Assembly (NCBI GenBank): GCA_024280755.1
Contig: JAJRPN010000039.1
Span: forward strand, 118,079 to 182,078
Origin: Planctomycetota bacterium
GTDB lineage: Bacteria; Planctomycetota; Phycisphaerae; Phycisphaerales; UBA1924
Direction: 5' to 3'
DNA: 64,000 nt
Below are positions 34,187 to 42,743 of this stretch, piece by piece. Under the pieces are notes generated by a model. That model searched no databases. It was not told the DNA's origin and worked only from the letters and a program-made list of their open reading frames with translations. The first letter of the stretch is position 1. Each line of letters opens with the position of its first letter. The translations under genes and the position numbers were made by a program.

Positions 34187-34678
34187 ATGACTGCCTACAA
34201 AGACATTTTGTCAGAGTTCATCAAGAGATCTAAAGACAATTTAGAATCTATCCAAAAACTTGCCAACGAAGAAAAACTCGCGGGTATCAGTGAGAAAGAC
34301 AAATCTGCCTTTGAGGTAACCCAACTCATCAACTCGCTATTAGGCTTAGTGGTGCTACCACAACAAAGACTTTTCGACAAAATCCCTAAAACGAGCTTTG
34401 ACAACCTTCGCAATGCTGGTTGGCCTTCAGATTTCCTGAAGCCTTCCACGAGAAATGATCTCGACAACAATCTGCGTTCTTTGTCAATCTGCCTTCGAAA
34501 CGGCATCACTCATTTTAACATCGAGGCAATAGAACAAACAGGTGAAATTTCCGGCGTAATTATCTGCGACAAAAAAACACCAAAATGCCCTCCACACTGG
34601 GAAGTGATTCTCACTCTCTCGGAACTCCAGTGTGTCGTTGAAAAATTTGGCGAAGTAGTTAAAACCAACCACCCATAG
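34187..34678 (+). CDS. HEPN-like protein, putative RNase
   Basis: A 163-residue, all-helical protein. GAGG lies about nine bases before ATG 34187, eleven bases after kbl. FEVTQLINSLLGLVVLPQQ and the later LRNGITHFNIE resemble the HEPN group related to pEK499_p136; RNGITH supplies the Rx4H motif that catalyses RNA cleavage in many HEPN toxins and defence effectors. Base composition is clearly more AT-rich than kbl, a sign of recent arrival. No antitoxin (MNT-type) gene is next to it. Family membership is a moderate-strength inference from motif and fold; it may act as a stand-alone RNase or be a relic. Confidence 0.65.
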   Translation: MTAYKDILSEFIKRSKDNLESIQKLANEEKLAGISEKDKSAFEVTQLINSLLGLVVLPQQRLFDKIPKTSFDNLRNAGWPSDFLKPSTRNDLDNNLRSLSICLRNGITHFNIEAIEQTGEISGVIICDKKTPKCPPHWEVILTLSELQCVVEKFGEVVKTNHP

Positions 34679-34707
34679 TGCATCGAGAGCAAGTAGAGTC
34701 TGACAAA

Positions 34708-35373
34708 CTATTCTGGTTTGCCATCTGCGCCGTCTTCCGCACCCTCATCTTTTTTTACATACTCAGCTGCTGCTGTTTTTCTGCGATAATGCTCTCGGTA
34801 GGCTTTATCCATCCCCCTGCCCCCGCATCCACGCAACCAAGACAGCAGCGGAATACAAACACCATGAACTAGAAAAGCAGCCGCCAGCAACCCACTTGTT
34901 GATACGGCAAAAAACTTGGCAGCCCGTACCTTGTCGTTCCAAAAATTGTATCTTCTTATATGACCAATGGATTCAATTAGATACGAACTGATTCCGCGTT
35001 GATCCCTATGATACTCGCCGTACAAACGATCTCTCCACACCATTTTAACGCCAACATCGTACGGACTAGGACCATTCAATGCCAATCTGCCGTAAGGTCC
35101 ATATGACGACCTTACTAATCCAGGACTATCTCGCATCGGCGGAGGATAATTTAAACTCCCTTCTGCCACCGGTCGTACCTTCCCATCCTTTGCATCAATC
35201 TCATCGCTAGATAATCCAGATTCTTGCGACACCCAAGCATCTCGTTCAACTGCATATGCGTCCCAACTTGCCACCGCATTTTGCTTGAACAAACCCACGG
35301 CCACCAAAATGGAGGCGAGCACAACCAACGCTATGCCCACTATTACCACATTCCATTTGTAAAAAGTCTTCAT
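34708..35373 (-). CDS. Membrane protein with two TM segments, unknown
   Basis: A 221-residue protein. I start at ATG 35373, where AAGGGG lies seven to eight bases upstream and the N-terminus becomes a membrane anchor (MKTFYKWNVVIVGIALVVLA). A 120-residue, presumably extracytoplasmic, part with YPPPMRDSPGLV follows, then a second transmembrane helix (FFAVSTSGLLAAAFLVHGV) and a basic, then acidic, cytoplasmic tail. It is AT-rich like the HEPN-like gene, with which it converges. No family recognised. A longer frame reaches into the sulP 3' end but has no better start. Confidence 0.6.
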   Translation of the reverse strand: MKTFYKWNVVIVGIALVVLASILVAVGLFKQNAVASWDAYAVERDAWVSQESGLSSDEIDAKDGKVRPVAEGSLNYPPPMRDSPGLVRSSYGPYGRLALNGPSPYDVGVKMVWRDRLYGEYHRDQRGISSYLIESIGHIRRYNFWNDKVRAAKFFAVSTSGLLAAAFLVHGVCIPLLSWLRGCGGRGMDKAYREHYRRKTAAAEYVKKDEGAEDGADGKPE

Positions 35374-35431
35374 CGCATACCCCTTAATGACACTATCGCC
35401 ATACAGAGTATCATAATAGCGGGCGACCTGC

Positions 35432-36985
35432 TCAACCCAGCTCATCATCCGCCACATGATAATGCGGATCTTCGAGCACATTGACCTCGACCATATCGCC
35501 GGCCTTGTGCAACAACACTCGGCAGTCCTCGCTCAGATGACGAAGGTGCAGCGTCTTGCCGGCCTTGCGATATTTCTCCGCCAAGTTATCAATCGCCTCG
35601 ATCGCTGAGTGATCCACCACACGCGAGTTGCGGAACTCGATCACGACATCGTTGGGATCGTTGGCCGGATCGAAGAACCCTTTGAACTCATTGATACACC
35701 CAAAGAACAACGGCCCATTAAGTTCATACACAAGCGAACCGTCTTCGTCCGTCCGCTTAATCACATGGATATGTCTCGCATGCTCCCAAGCAAAGATCAG
35801 CACCGAAACAATCACGCCCACAACCACAGCCATCGCCAAGTCATGATACACCGTGACGCCCGAAACCAAGATCAGCACGAACGCGTCCTTGAGCGGGATC
35901 TTGTTCATGATCCGTAGGCTCGACCACTCGAAGGTTCCAATCACCACCATAAACATCACGCCGACAAGCACCGCCATCGGGATCATCTCGATGTACTTGG
36001 ATGCGAACAGAATAAACGCCAGCAAGAACATCGCAGCCGAGATCCCCGACAAACGCTTGCGCCCGCCAGAGTTAATATTGATCATGCTCTGCCCGATCAT
36101 CGCACACCCGCCCATGCCGCCGAAGAGGCCGCAGACTGAGTTGGCGATGCCCTGCCCAATACATTCCTTGTTGCCTCGCCCACGCGTGTCGGTCATCTCG
36201 TCGATCAATGTCAGCGTCAAGAGCGATTCAATCAGTCCAACCGCTGCCAGCGTAATCGCGTACGGCAGGATGATCATCAGGTTTTCCCAGGTCCACGCCA
36301 TGTCTGGATAATGGAATGTCGGGAGCCCGCCTTCGATCGATGCAATGTCGCCAACAGTTCGCGTATCAAGATTAAACCCGATCACAACCAATGAGACCAC
36401 CACGATCGCTGCGAGCGATGACGGAATGATCTTCGTGATCTTCGGCAAGAAGTGAATGATCGCCATCGTCGCCACGATCAACCCAAGCAACATAAACAAA
36501 GGCGTGCCGACCATCCATACTGTTTCTTCCGCGCCCTCAGGCAAGAACTTGAACTGCTCGAGCTGCGCCAAGAAGATCACAATCGCCAAGCCATTGACAA
36601 ACCCAAGCATCACCGGGTGAGGCACGATGCGGATGTATTTCCCTAAATGGAACACGCCCGCCGTGATCTGAATCAAGCCAGTTAATACAACCGTCGCGAA
36701 CAAGAACTCCACGCCATGATCGGCGACGAGTGCAACCATCACAATCGCCATCGCCCCGGTCGCACCAGAGATCATCCCGGGTCGTCCGCCGAACACCGCT
36801 GCGAGCAACCCGACCATAAACGCGGCATACAACCCAACCAAAGGCTCAACCCCCGCGATAATCGCAAAGGCCACCGCTTCAGGAACCAGTGCCAAAGCGA
36901 CGGTAAGCCCCGAGAGGATCTCGGTTTTGATGGACCATGAATCGTCGCCGCCGAGGGTGGCTGCGGGCATGCTTGGGATCTTCAT
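35432..36985 (-). CDS. SulP-family anion transporter with STAS domain
   Basis: A 517-residue inner-membrane transporter for sulfate, bicarbonate or a similar anion. It begins with the transport domain (EILSGLTVALALVPEAVAFA, PLVGLYAAFMVGL) with ten or more hydrophobic helices; GLFGGMGGCAMIGQSMININSGGRKRLSG is the conserved SulP stretch, quoted here only as GGMGGCAMIGQSMIN. A C-terminal STAS domain follows from about residue 410 (LNGPLFFGCINEF, VIEFRNSRVVDHSAIEAID). No carbonic anhydrase gene lies beside it, so a bicarbonate role is not favoured by context. It has AGGA ten bases upstream of its ATG. Confidence 0.93.
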   Translation of the reverse strand: MKIPSMPAATLGGDDSWSIKTEILSGLTVALALVPEAVAFAIIAGVEPLVGLYAAFMVGLLAAVFGGRPGMISGATGAMAIVMVALVADHGVEFLFATVVLTGLIQITAGVFHLGKYIRIVPHPVMLGFVNGLAIVIFLAQLEQFKFLPEGAEETVWMVGTPLFMLLGLIVATMAIIHFLPKITKIIPSSLAAIVVVSLVVIGFNLDTRTVGDIASIEGGLPTFHYPDMAWTWENLMIILPYAITLAAVGLIESLLTLTLIDEMTDTRGRGNKECIGQGIANSVCGLFGGMGGCAMIGQSMININSGGRKRLSGISAAMFLLAFILFASKYIEMIPMAVLVGVMFMVVIGTFEWSSLRIMNKIPLKDAFVLILVSGVTVYHDLAMAVVVGVIVSVLIFAWEHARHIHVIKRTDEDGSLVYELNGPLFFGCINEFKGFFDPANDPNDVVIEFRNSRVVDHSAIEAIDNLAEKYRKAGKTLHLRHLSEDCRVLLHKAGDMVEVNVLEDPHYHVADDELG

Positions 36986-37099
36986 TTATTTCTATTCCTA
37001 GCGGGAGCAAAGCGGATCATGCCGAGTGGATACACAACAAGCGCACGATGACGACCATCGTAGCCCCTTGAGTATTCTTCTATCGGCTCAATCCCTAGA

Positions 37100-38383
37100 T
37101 TACCGCCTCGGATTCCGAGGCGTGCCCTTGAGATTCGACGACCCGCCAGATTCGTATTCTGATGAATCACTATCCTCCTCAACAACCCGCGGGCCACTAA
37201 TCGTCGCCGGTTTCACATCAATCTCAGGGCGACGATCATGATGGCCATGATGATCATCCGATCGACGATGATGCTGATTCTGTGACTCTTGCAACGCATG
37301 CTCGCGCTCGTCCGTATCCATATCCGCCATATCCACCCGAGCAAACAACAGCCGACCAGCCGCAGTCTGCATCGAGCTGGTAATCACCAGATCACGCGTC
37401 TGCCCTATATAAGGATACCCGTCCTCAGCAACGACCATCGTGCCATCGGGCAGATAGCCCACCGCCTGCCCGTGCTGCTCGCCGGGCTTGATCAACTCGA
37501 CATGAATCATCTTGCCCGGGATCACCACAGGCTTGAGCGCATTGGCCAAATCATTGATATTGAGTGTCGGGATCTTCTGGATTGTCGCGATTCGTGAAAG
37601 AGCAACATCCAAGGTCACCAACATCGCAGGCATCCGGGTCGAAAGCTCGATGAGCGCGAGGTCCACTGCCTTCTTACTTACCGGCGATGAATCGATCATC
37701 ACATCGACGCCGTTCATCCGCTGGAGCTTAGTCACGATATCCAACCCGCGATGCCCCTTGTTCCTCTTCATGCGATCGCGCGAGTCTGCCAAAAGCTGAA
37801 GCTCTTCGATCACAAACTCGGGGATCACGACTGTCTGCTGAATCAAGCCCGAAGCCGCGATGTCTGCGATCCGTGCATCAATCAATGCGGAAGTATCCAA
37901 CACCAAAGGCAACGGCCCACGCATCTGCTTGGCAAACTCGACATACGGAATCACCAAACGAAACTCGTCTTGTGTCTGGATCACCATCGTGATTCCGAGG
38001 TACCCAAACGAAACACCCATCAATACCTTCACTGCCGACACGATTTCGCTGGCATCAATATCCCAAGACTGCACAACCAGATCGATCACCGTTGAGAAAA
38101 TCCAAGCGACCATCAGCCCGGCCATCAGTCCAAAGATGACGCCCGAAATGGTCGAAATCTTCTTGCGAGGCGTGAGCATATCAATCGCCAAGAACACACC
38201 CGCAAGCGCGAGCGATACAAACACTGGGATTAACCAGTTTTTGATAATGCCAACCTGAAGCTCGCCAGCCTTTTCGTTGATGCTTAGCACATAAAGCAGG
38301 ACAACCACAAGCATCAATGCAACAAACCCGACTCGGACGAGACGGACGATCATTTTTTTCTCTTGATTTTCATATCCCAGCAT
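37100..38383 (-). CDS. Membrane PIN-TRAM protein (YacL-like)
   Basis: A 427-residue protein with AAGGGA eight bases before ATG 38383. Four N-terminal transmembrane helices (VGFVALMLVVVLLYVL, WLIPVFVSLALAGVFLAI, TISGVIFGLMAGLMVAWIF, LMGVSFGYLGITMVI) precede a PIN domain (PLVLDTSALIDARIADIA, VIPEFVIEELQLLADS, LVTLDVALSRIA) and a TRAM domain (KMIHVELIKPGEQHGQAVGYL). The acidic triad residues expected in PIN nucleases are seen as Asp and Glu in DTSAL, EEL and TLD. A His/Asp-rich disordered tail of about 75 residues ends the protein. It probably acts on RNA at the membrane. Confidence 0.9.
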   Translation of the reverse strand: MLGYENQEKKMIVRLVRVGFVALMLVVVLLYVLSINEKAGELQVGIIKNWLIPVFVSLALAGVFLAIDMLTPRKKISTISGVIFGLMAGLMVAWIFSTVIDLVVQSWDIDASEIVSAVKVLMGVSFGYLGITMVIQTQDEFRLVIPYVEFAKQMRGPLPLVLDTSALIDARIADIAASGLIQQTVVIPEFVIEELQLLADSRDRMKRNKGHRGLDIVTKLQRMNGVDVMIDSSPVSKKAVDLALIELSTRMPAMLVTLDVALSRIATIQKIPTLNINDLANALKPVVIPGKMIHVELIKPGEQHGQAVGYLPDGTMVVAEDGYPYIGQTRDLVITSSMQTAAGRLLFARVDMADMDTDEREHALQESQNQHHRRSDDHHGHHDRRPEIDVKPATISGPRVVEEDSDSSEYESGGSSNLKGTPRNPRR

Positions 38384-38502
38384 AATGTGTCCCTTTTGCT
38401 CGAAAGATGCTCATAGCCCCGCTGACGGGGGTATAGATTACACACACCAGTCTATCCCATTTTGCTCGCTTGTACACAAGAAAACCACACCGACCTGCTC
38501 CT

Positions 38503-40716
38503 ATGTCCCCTATTTCAGACCAGCCCAATCCCGATCAATCGCTCGCTCCTCGCCGCGGTACATCAACCGAGCCATTGAAGCGATTTGTGAACCGAGATTT
38601 CTCATGGCTTGAGTTCAACCGACGGGTCCTCTCCCAAGCCTTGCTCGACGAGACCAGGCTGCTCGATCGGGTGAAGTTCCTTGCTATTTTCGCGTCAAAT
38701 CTCGATGAGTTCTTTATGAAACGCATCGGGCTGCTCAAATCTCGCCACGATCAGCACATCCCCCATTCGCCCAATCGTCCCGATGAGTTACCCCCGCTCG
38801 AAACCCTCAGCGGGTGCTATACACTCATCCGCAAGATGGAAACAACACTCGCCGACTGCCTCCAATCTCAACTCATCCCCAAACTGGCCGATGAAGGCAT
38901 CCATATTGCCACCTATGACACCCTCACCGATCGCCATCGCCAAGCCGTCGATGGCTGGTTCAAGGCCGAGGTCTTCCCGGTCCTCACACCACTCGCGGTC
39001 GATCCTGGGCATCGATTCCCGTTTATCTCAAACCTCTCCGAAAACCTCGGGCTCTTGGTCGAGCCTATGAAACCTGCGAAAGGCTCTGCTACGAGCGAGC
39101 CTCGCTTTGCTCGCGTCAAAATCCCGGATGTCTTGCCGCACTATATCCGTGTAGACACCTTGGTCGACGATGTACGCAAGACCCCGACTCCGACCCCAGA
39201 TGCACCCGCGATCTATATCCCGCTCGACCAAGTCGTGATCAATAACCTTGGCGACCTCTTTCCAGGTATGCGCATCATCGAGATCCTCCCGTTTCGGCTC
39301 ACCCGAAGCGCAGCTGTCGAACTCGACGATCAAGATGTCGAAGATCTGCTCGAACATGTCGAAGAAGAACTCCGCATGCGCCGCTTTGCAGATACTGTGC
39401 GCATCCAGACCCCACCGAATCCATCCCCAAGGATCTTGGATTTTTTACTCACCCAGCTCAAACTCTCCAAAGACGATCACTTCACACATGTCGGCCCGCT
39501 GGCGTGTGTCGATCTTTTCGAGATCACCCGAATTGATCGCCCGGATCTGCTCGCGCCACGCTGGAAACCAATCCGCCCACCCGCACTCTCCGATCCCGAA
39601 GCAGACATCTTCTCGACCATCCGCAAGCACGACATCCTCGTCCACAACCCCTATGAATCGTTCTCCGAATCGGTCGAACGGTTCATCACCACCGCTGCCA
39701 ACGACCCTGATGTACTCGCTATTAAGCTCACGCTCTATCGCACAAGCAGAGACTCGCCGTTTGTCGATTCATTGATCAAGGCAGCCCAAGAAGGCAAGCA
39801 GGTCGCGTGCCTGGTCGAACTTCGCGCAAGATTCGATGAAGAGAAAAATGTAACCTTCGCCCGCCAGCTCGAAGCAGCTGGCGTGCATGTCGCTTATGGG
39901 GTTCTTGGGCTCAAAACCCACTCCAAATGCTCGCTCGTCGTCCGCCGAGAACAATCCGATGGCCAAACCATCCTCCGCACCTACGCACACATGGGCACTG
40001 GCAACTACCACCCCAAAACCGCCCAACGATACACCGACCTTGGGCTCCTCACCGCCAACGAAGAAATCACCGGCGATGTCGTTCGACTCTTCAACATGAT
40101 CACAGGCTTGAGCGCAGGCCAAGAATACAACCAGCTGCTCGTCGCGCCAGATTACATGCGTACGAGCTTTATGGATCTCATAGAGAACGAAATCGCCAAC
40201 GCCAAAGCGGACAAGCCAGCCCATATCTTTGCCAAGATGAACTCGATGGAAGATCGCCAGATTACCGAAGCCCTCTATGAAGCATCACACGCTGGCGTTC
40301 AGATCGATCTGATTGTGCGTGGATTTTGTTGTCTTCGCCCGGGCGTACCCGGCTTGAGCGAGAACATCACCGTCCGCTCAATCATCGGCCGATTCCTCGA
40401 ACATTCACGCCTGTACGCGTTTGCCAATGGCCAGACTGACCTGTCGAGCTATACCCAGTTCATCAGCTCGGCGGATTGGATGTATCGAAATCTGTCGAGC
40501 CGAGTCGAAGCAGCTTGTCCGATTCTCTCGCCTGAGCCTAAGAACCGGATCGCCCATATTATTCAAACGCTTCTCGACGATCGCAAGAATGCTTGGATCA
40601 TGAATCCTGATGGGGAGTATTCCCGTATGGTTCCCCAACCATCCCCGCCAGCCGATTCCCCACAAACATTGGGCACCTTCGAGACCCTCATGAGGCTCGC
40701 CCGAACGAATAAATAG
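38503..40716 (+). CDS. ppk: Polyphosphate kinase 1
   Basis: Transfers the gamma phosphate of ATP onto a growing polyphosphate chain. The protein (737 residues from ATG 38503; a TTG at 38470 is also possible) shows N-domain RFVNRDFSWLEFNRRVLSQA and NLDEFFMKRIGLL, the head domain, and the two phospholipase-D-like C-domains. Conserved blocks include LTLYRTSRDSPFVDSL, VELRARFDEEKN, GLKTHSKCSLVVRRE (phospho-histidine region), HMGTGNYHPKTAQRYTDLGL and VRGFCCLRPGVPGLSENI. No ribosome binding site is obvious. No ppx gene is adjacent. It probably provides phosphate storage and stress signalling; function is secure. Confidence 0.95.
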   Translation: MSPISDQPNPDQSLAPRRGTSTEPLKRFVNRDFSWLEFNRRVLSQALLDETRLLDRVKFLAIFASNLDEFFMKRIGLLKSRHDQHIPHSPNRPDELPPLETLSGCYTLIRKMETTLADCLQSQLIPKLADEGIHIATYDTLTDRHRQAVDGWFKAEVFPVLTPLAVDPGHRFPFISNLSENLGLLVEPMKPAKGSATSEPRFARVKIPDVLPHYIRVDTLVDDVRKTPTPTPDAPAIYIPLDQVVINNLGDLFPGMRIIEILPFRLTRSAAVELDDQDVEDLLEHVEEELRMRRFADTVRIQTPPNPSPRILDFLLTQLKLSKDDHFTHVGPLACVDLFEITRIDRPDLLAPRWKPIRPPALSDPEADIFSTIRKHDILVHNPYESFSESVERFITTAANDPDVLAIKLTLYRTSRDSPFVDSLIKAAQEGKQVACLVELRARFDEEKNVTFARQLEAAGVHVAYGVLGLKTHSKCSLVVRREQSDGQTILRTYAHMGTGNYHPKTAQRYTDLGLLTANEEITGDVVRLFNMITGLSAGQEYNQLLVAPDYMRTSFMDLIENEIANAKADKPAHIFAKMNSMEDRQITEALYEASHAGVQIDLIVRGFCCLRPGVPGLSENITVRSIIGRFLEHSRLYAFANGQTDLSSYTQFISSADWMYRNLSSRVEAACPILSPEPKNRIAHIIQTLLDDRKNAWIMNPDGEYSRMVPQPSPPADSPQTLGTFETLMRLARTNK

Positions 40717-40792
40717 CCAATGAGATTGTTCATCATGTGAAAAATGAACCCTGCTCGGCTCGTCACTCTCAATAGAGGCTATATCATCCCCC

Positions 40793-42115
40793 ATGCGATC
40801 TCGTGTTGTCATTACCGGCTTAGGTCCCGTCTGTTCTTCAGGTGTAGGCATTGATCAGTTCTGGGACGCTGTCCTTGAAGGCAGATCCTCACTCACTAAG
40901 ATCGAAGCATTCGACGCTTCGGGCTATCGCCCCAAGCTCGCTGGTGAAGTCCGCGAAGTTAGAATCCGCGACTTTGTGCCCAAAGCCTACCGCAAAGCCA
41001 CCAAAGTCATGGCCCGCGATACCGAGCTTGCTGTGATCGCTGCCAAACTCGCAGCCCTCGATGCTGGGCTTATCACGCGGGGCTCAGACGATACCGAATC
41101 TGGGTTTGAAATCAAATCAGAACGCACCGGATGCCAGATCGGCGCGGGGCTAATCGCAGCAGATACCGAAGAACTCTCACGAGCAGTCGTGAGTGCCGAG
41201 GACGACAATGGCGAGTTCTCGATGAAAAAATGGGGCACCCAAGGCAATGGCGATTCTGGGATGAACAATCTCCCGCCATTGTGGCTGCTCAAGTATCTCC
41301 CCAATATGCTCGCTTGCCATGTGACCATCATTCATGGCTTGGAAGGCCCGTCGAACACCATTATGGGAGCCGAAGCGAGCGCGATCCTTTCTATTGGCGA
41401 AAGCACGCGCGTGATCGAGCGGGGCAGCGCGGACATGTGCTTCACCGGCGGCGCCGAATCTCGACTCAACCCGCTCGGGCTTTTGCGCTGGGATTACTCA
41501 GGGCGTTTGGCCGACACCGGCGATGCGACTGATGGTTCGACAATTACCAAGCCTTACGATCCAGAGTCCAAAGGCGGAATCATCGGCGAAGCGGGCGGGA
41601 TGCTCGTTATCGAGAACGAACAGCACGCTCAAGATCGCAATGCATCGATCTATGCCACGATTGCAGGCTTTGGGGCTGCTCAATCGCCGCCCCCGATGTT
41701 CCTCGATGTGATTGAAAGAGAGCACCTCAAATCTGAGCCGCTCGATCGTGGGCTTGAAGCCGCGATCGAATCGGCACTCAATGATGCGAAAATTACCCCG
41801 GCCGAGATCAACCTGATCATCCCGCTTGGGCTCGGTGTTCCAGAACTCGACACCTTGGAAATGGGAACTCTTCAAGCTGTGTTCGCCGATCGTCTTGATT
41901 CGATCCCATTGGTAACAATCGCCAATCTTGTGGGCAATACGATGGCTGGGCACGGGGGATTGATGGCCGCAACTGCTGCCAAGTGTCTCCAAACGCAACA
42001 AGTTCCTGGGCAAGCACACAGCAAACCGATCGAATATGCTCTTGTCTGCTCGGGTTCGCTTGGGGGCCAGACCGGCGCCCTTGTACTGGCAAGGTATCCG
42101 TCAAATTCTGAATGA
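40793..42115 (+). CDS. Ketosynthase-like protein lacking active-site Cys (KS-beta type)
   Basis: A 440-residue FabF-fold protein (starts MRSRVVITGLGPVCSSG). At the nucleophile position, where FabF has TAC(T/A)S, this protein reads TIMGAEAS, so Cys is replaced by Glu194. The HGTGT block is LGLGVPELD, so the first catalytic histidine is gone. The lysine of KSMxGH is also changed (NLVGNTMAGH), though the second histidine remains. This is the pattern of a chain-length-factor or KS-beta subunit, which pairs with an active KS. The active KS lies 628 bases downstream on the same strand. It may support a dedicated fatty acid or polyketide pathway; ACP and other enzymes are not in the window. Confidence 0.85.
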   Translation: MRSRVVITGLGPVCSSGVGIDQFWDAVLEGRSSLTKIEAFDASGYRPKLAGEVREVRIRDFVPKAYRKATKVMARDTELAVIAAKLAALDAGLITRGSDDTESGFEIKSERTGCQIGAGLIAADTEELSRAVVSAEDDNGEFSMKKWGTQGNGDSGMNNLPPLWLLKYLPNMLACHVTIIHGLEGPSNTIMGAEASAILSIGESTRVIERGSADMCFTGGAESRLNPLGLLRWDYSGRLADTGDATDGSTITKPYDPESKGGIIGEAGGMLVIENEQHAQDRNASIYATIAGFGAAQSPPPMFLDVIEREHLKSEPLDRGLEAAIESALNDAKITPAEINLIIPLGLGVPELDTLEMGTLQAVFADRLDSIPLVTIANLVGNTMAGHGGLMAATAAKCLQTQQVPGQAHSKPIEYALVCSGSLGGQTGALVLARYPSNSE

Positions 42116-42201
42116 TCTTCCATAATGTGGGAGATACCCATTGCATCTGAATACTATACAGAACCGAACTATCCATTTTCGTTTTATAAGGGACACTTTT
42201 C

Positions 42202-42717
42202 ATGCACAACAATCACAACAACAATCAATCTTCCCGCGGGCGAAGATCTACCCCATTGGCGGACCTTGATCCGGCATTGACCGAGATCAGCCGAAAGGTG
42301 ATTGGTTGTGCGATCGAGACACACAAAGAACTCGGTCCTGGATACCCGCTCGAAATCTATCGGGCGGCACTGCTCTACGAACTCAAGCATGAAGAAGTCG
42401 CATTCGAAGAAAACAAGAAATACGATGTTGAGTTCGATGGCGAAGTCATCGGATCCGTCACCGCAGATCTCTACGCTGGCGATCGTTTCCTTGTAAAAAT
42501 CATGGCTGAGAACTACGAGGTTGGCGGCAAAGAACGCAACGAACTCCGCGCCACCCTCCGGGCTGCCGAACTCGAACTCGGGCTCATCATCAACTTCGGC
42601 CAACGCCGACTCAAGGACGGGCTCGTCCGCGTGCTCAACCCAGACGCACTACGAACCGACGATAGCGAGTTCGAAAACGAAGAAGAGGGCGAACTCGTCG
42701 AATCATCCGAGGAATAA
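42202..42717 (+). CDS. GxxExxY-family protein with degenerate nuclease motif
   Basis: A 171-residue member of the GxxExxY family (PD-(D/E)XK fold). AAGGGA lies nine bases before ATG 42202. Family signs: RKVIGCAIETHKELGPGYPLEIY, LYELKHEEVAFEEN and LGLIINFGQRRLKDGLVRVLNP. The usual D...ExK core, DLLV...VELK, is DLY...FLVKIMA here: the Asp is kept, the Glu and Lys are not. The name motif is also altered (GYPLEIY). The last 25 residues are acidic. It is sandwiched between the two ketosynthase genes, spacing 86 and 26 bases, and may be cotranscribed. Catalytic activity is doubtful; function unknown. Confidence 0.8.
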   Translation: MHNNHNNNQSSRGRRSTPLADLDPALTEISRKVIGCAIETHKELGPGYPLEIYRAALLYELKHEEVAFEENKKYDVEFDGEVIGSVTADLYAGDRFLVKIMAENYEVGGKERNELRATLRAAELELGLIINFGQRRLKDGLVRVLNPDALRTDDSEFENEEEGELVESSEE

Positions 42718-42743
42718 ACCACTCACTTTCGAGGCAACTCTCT

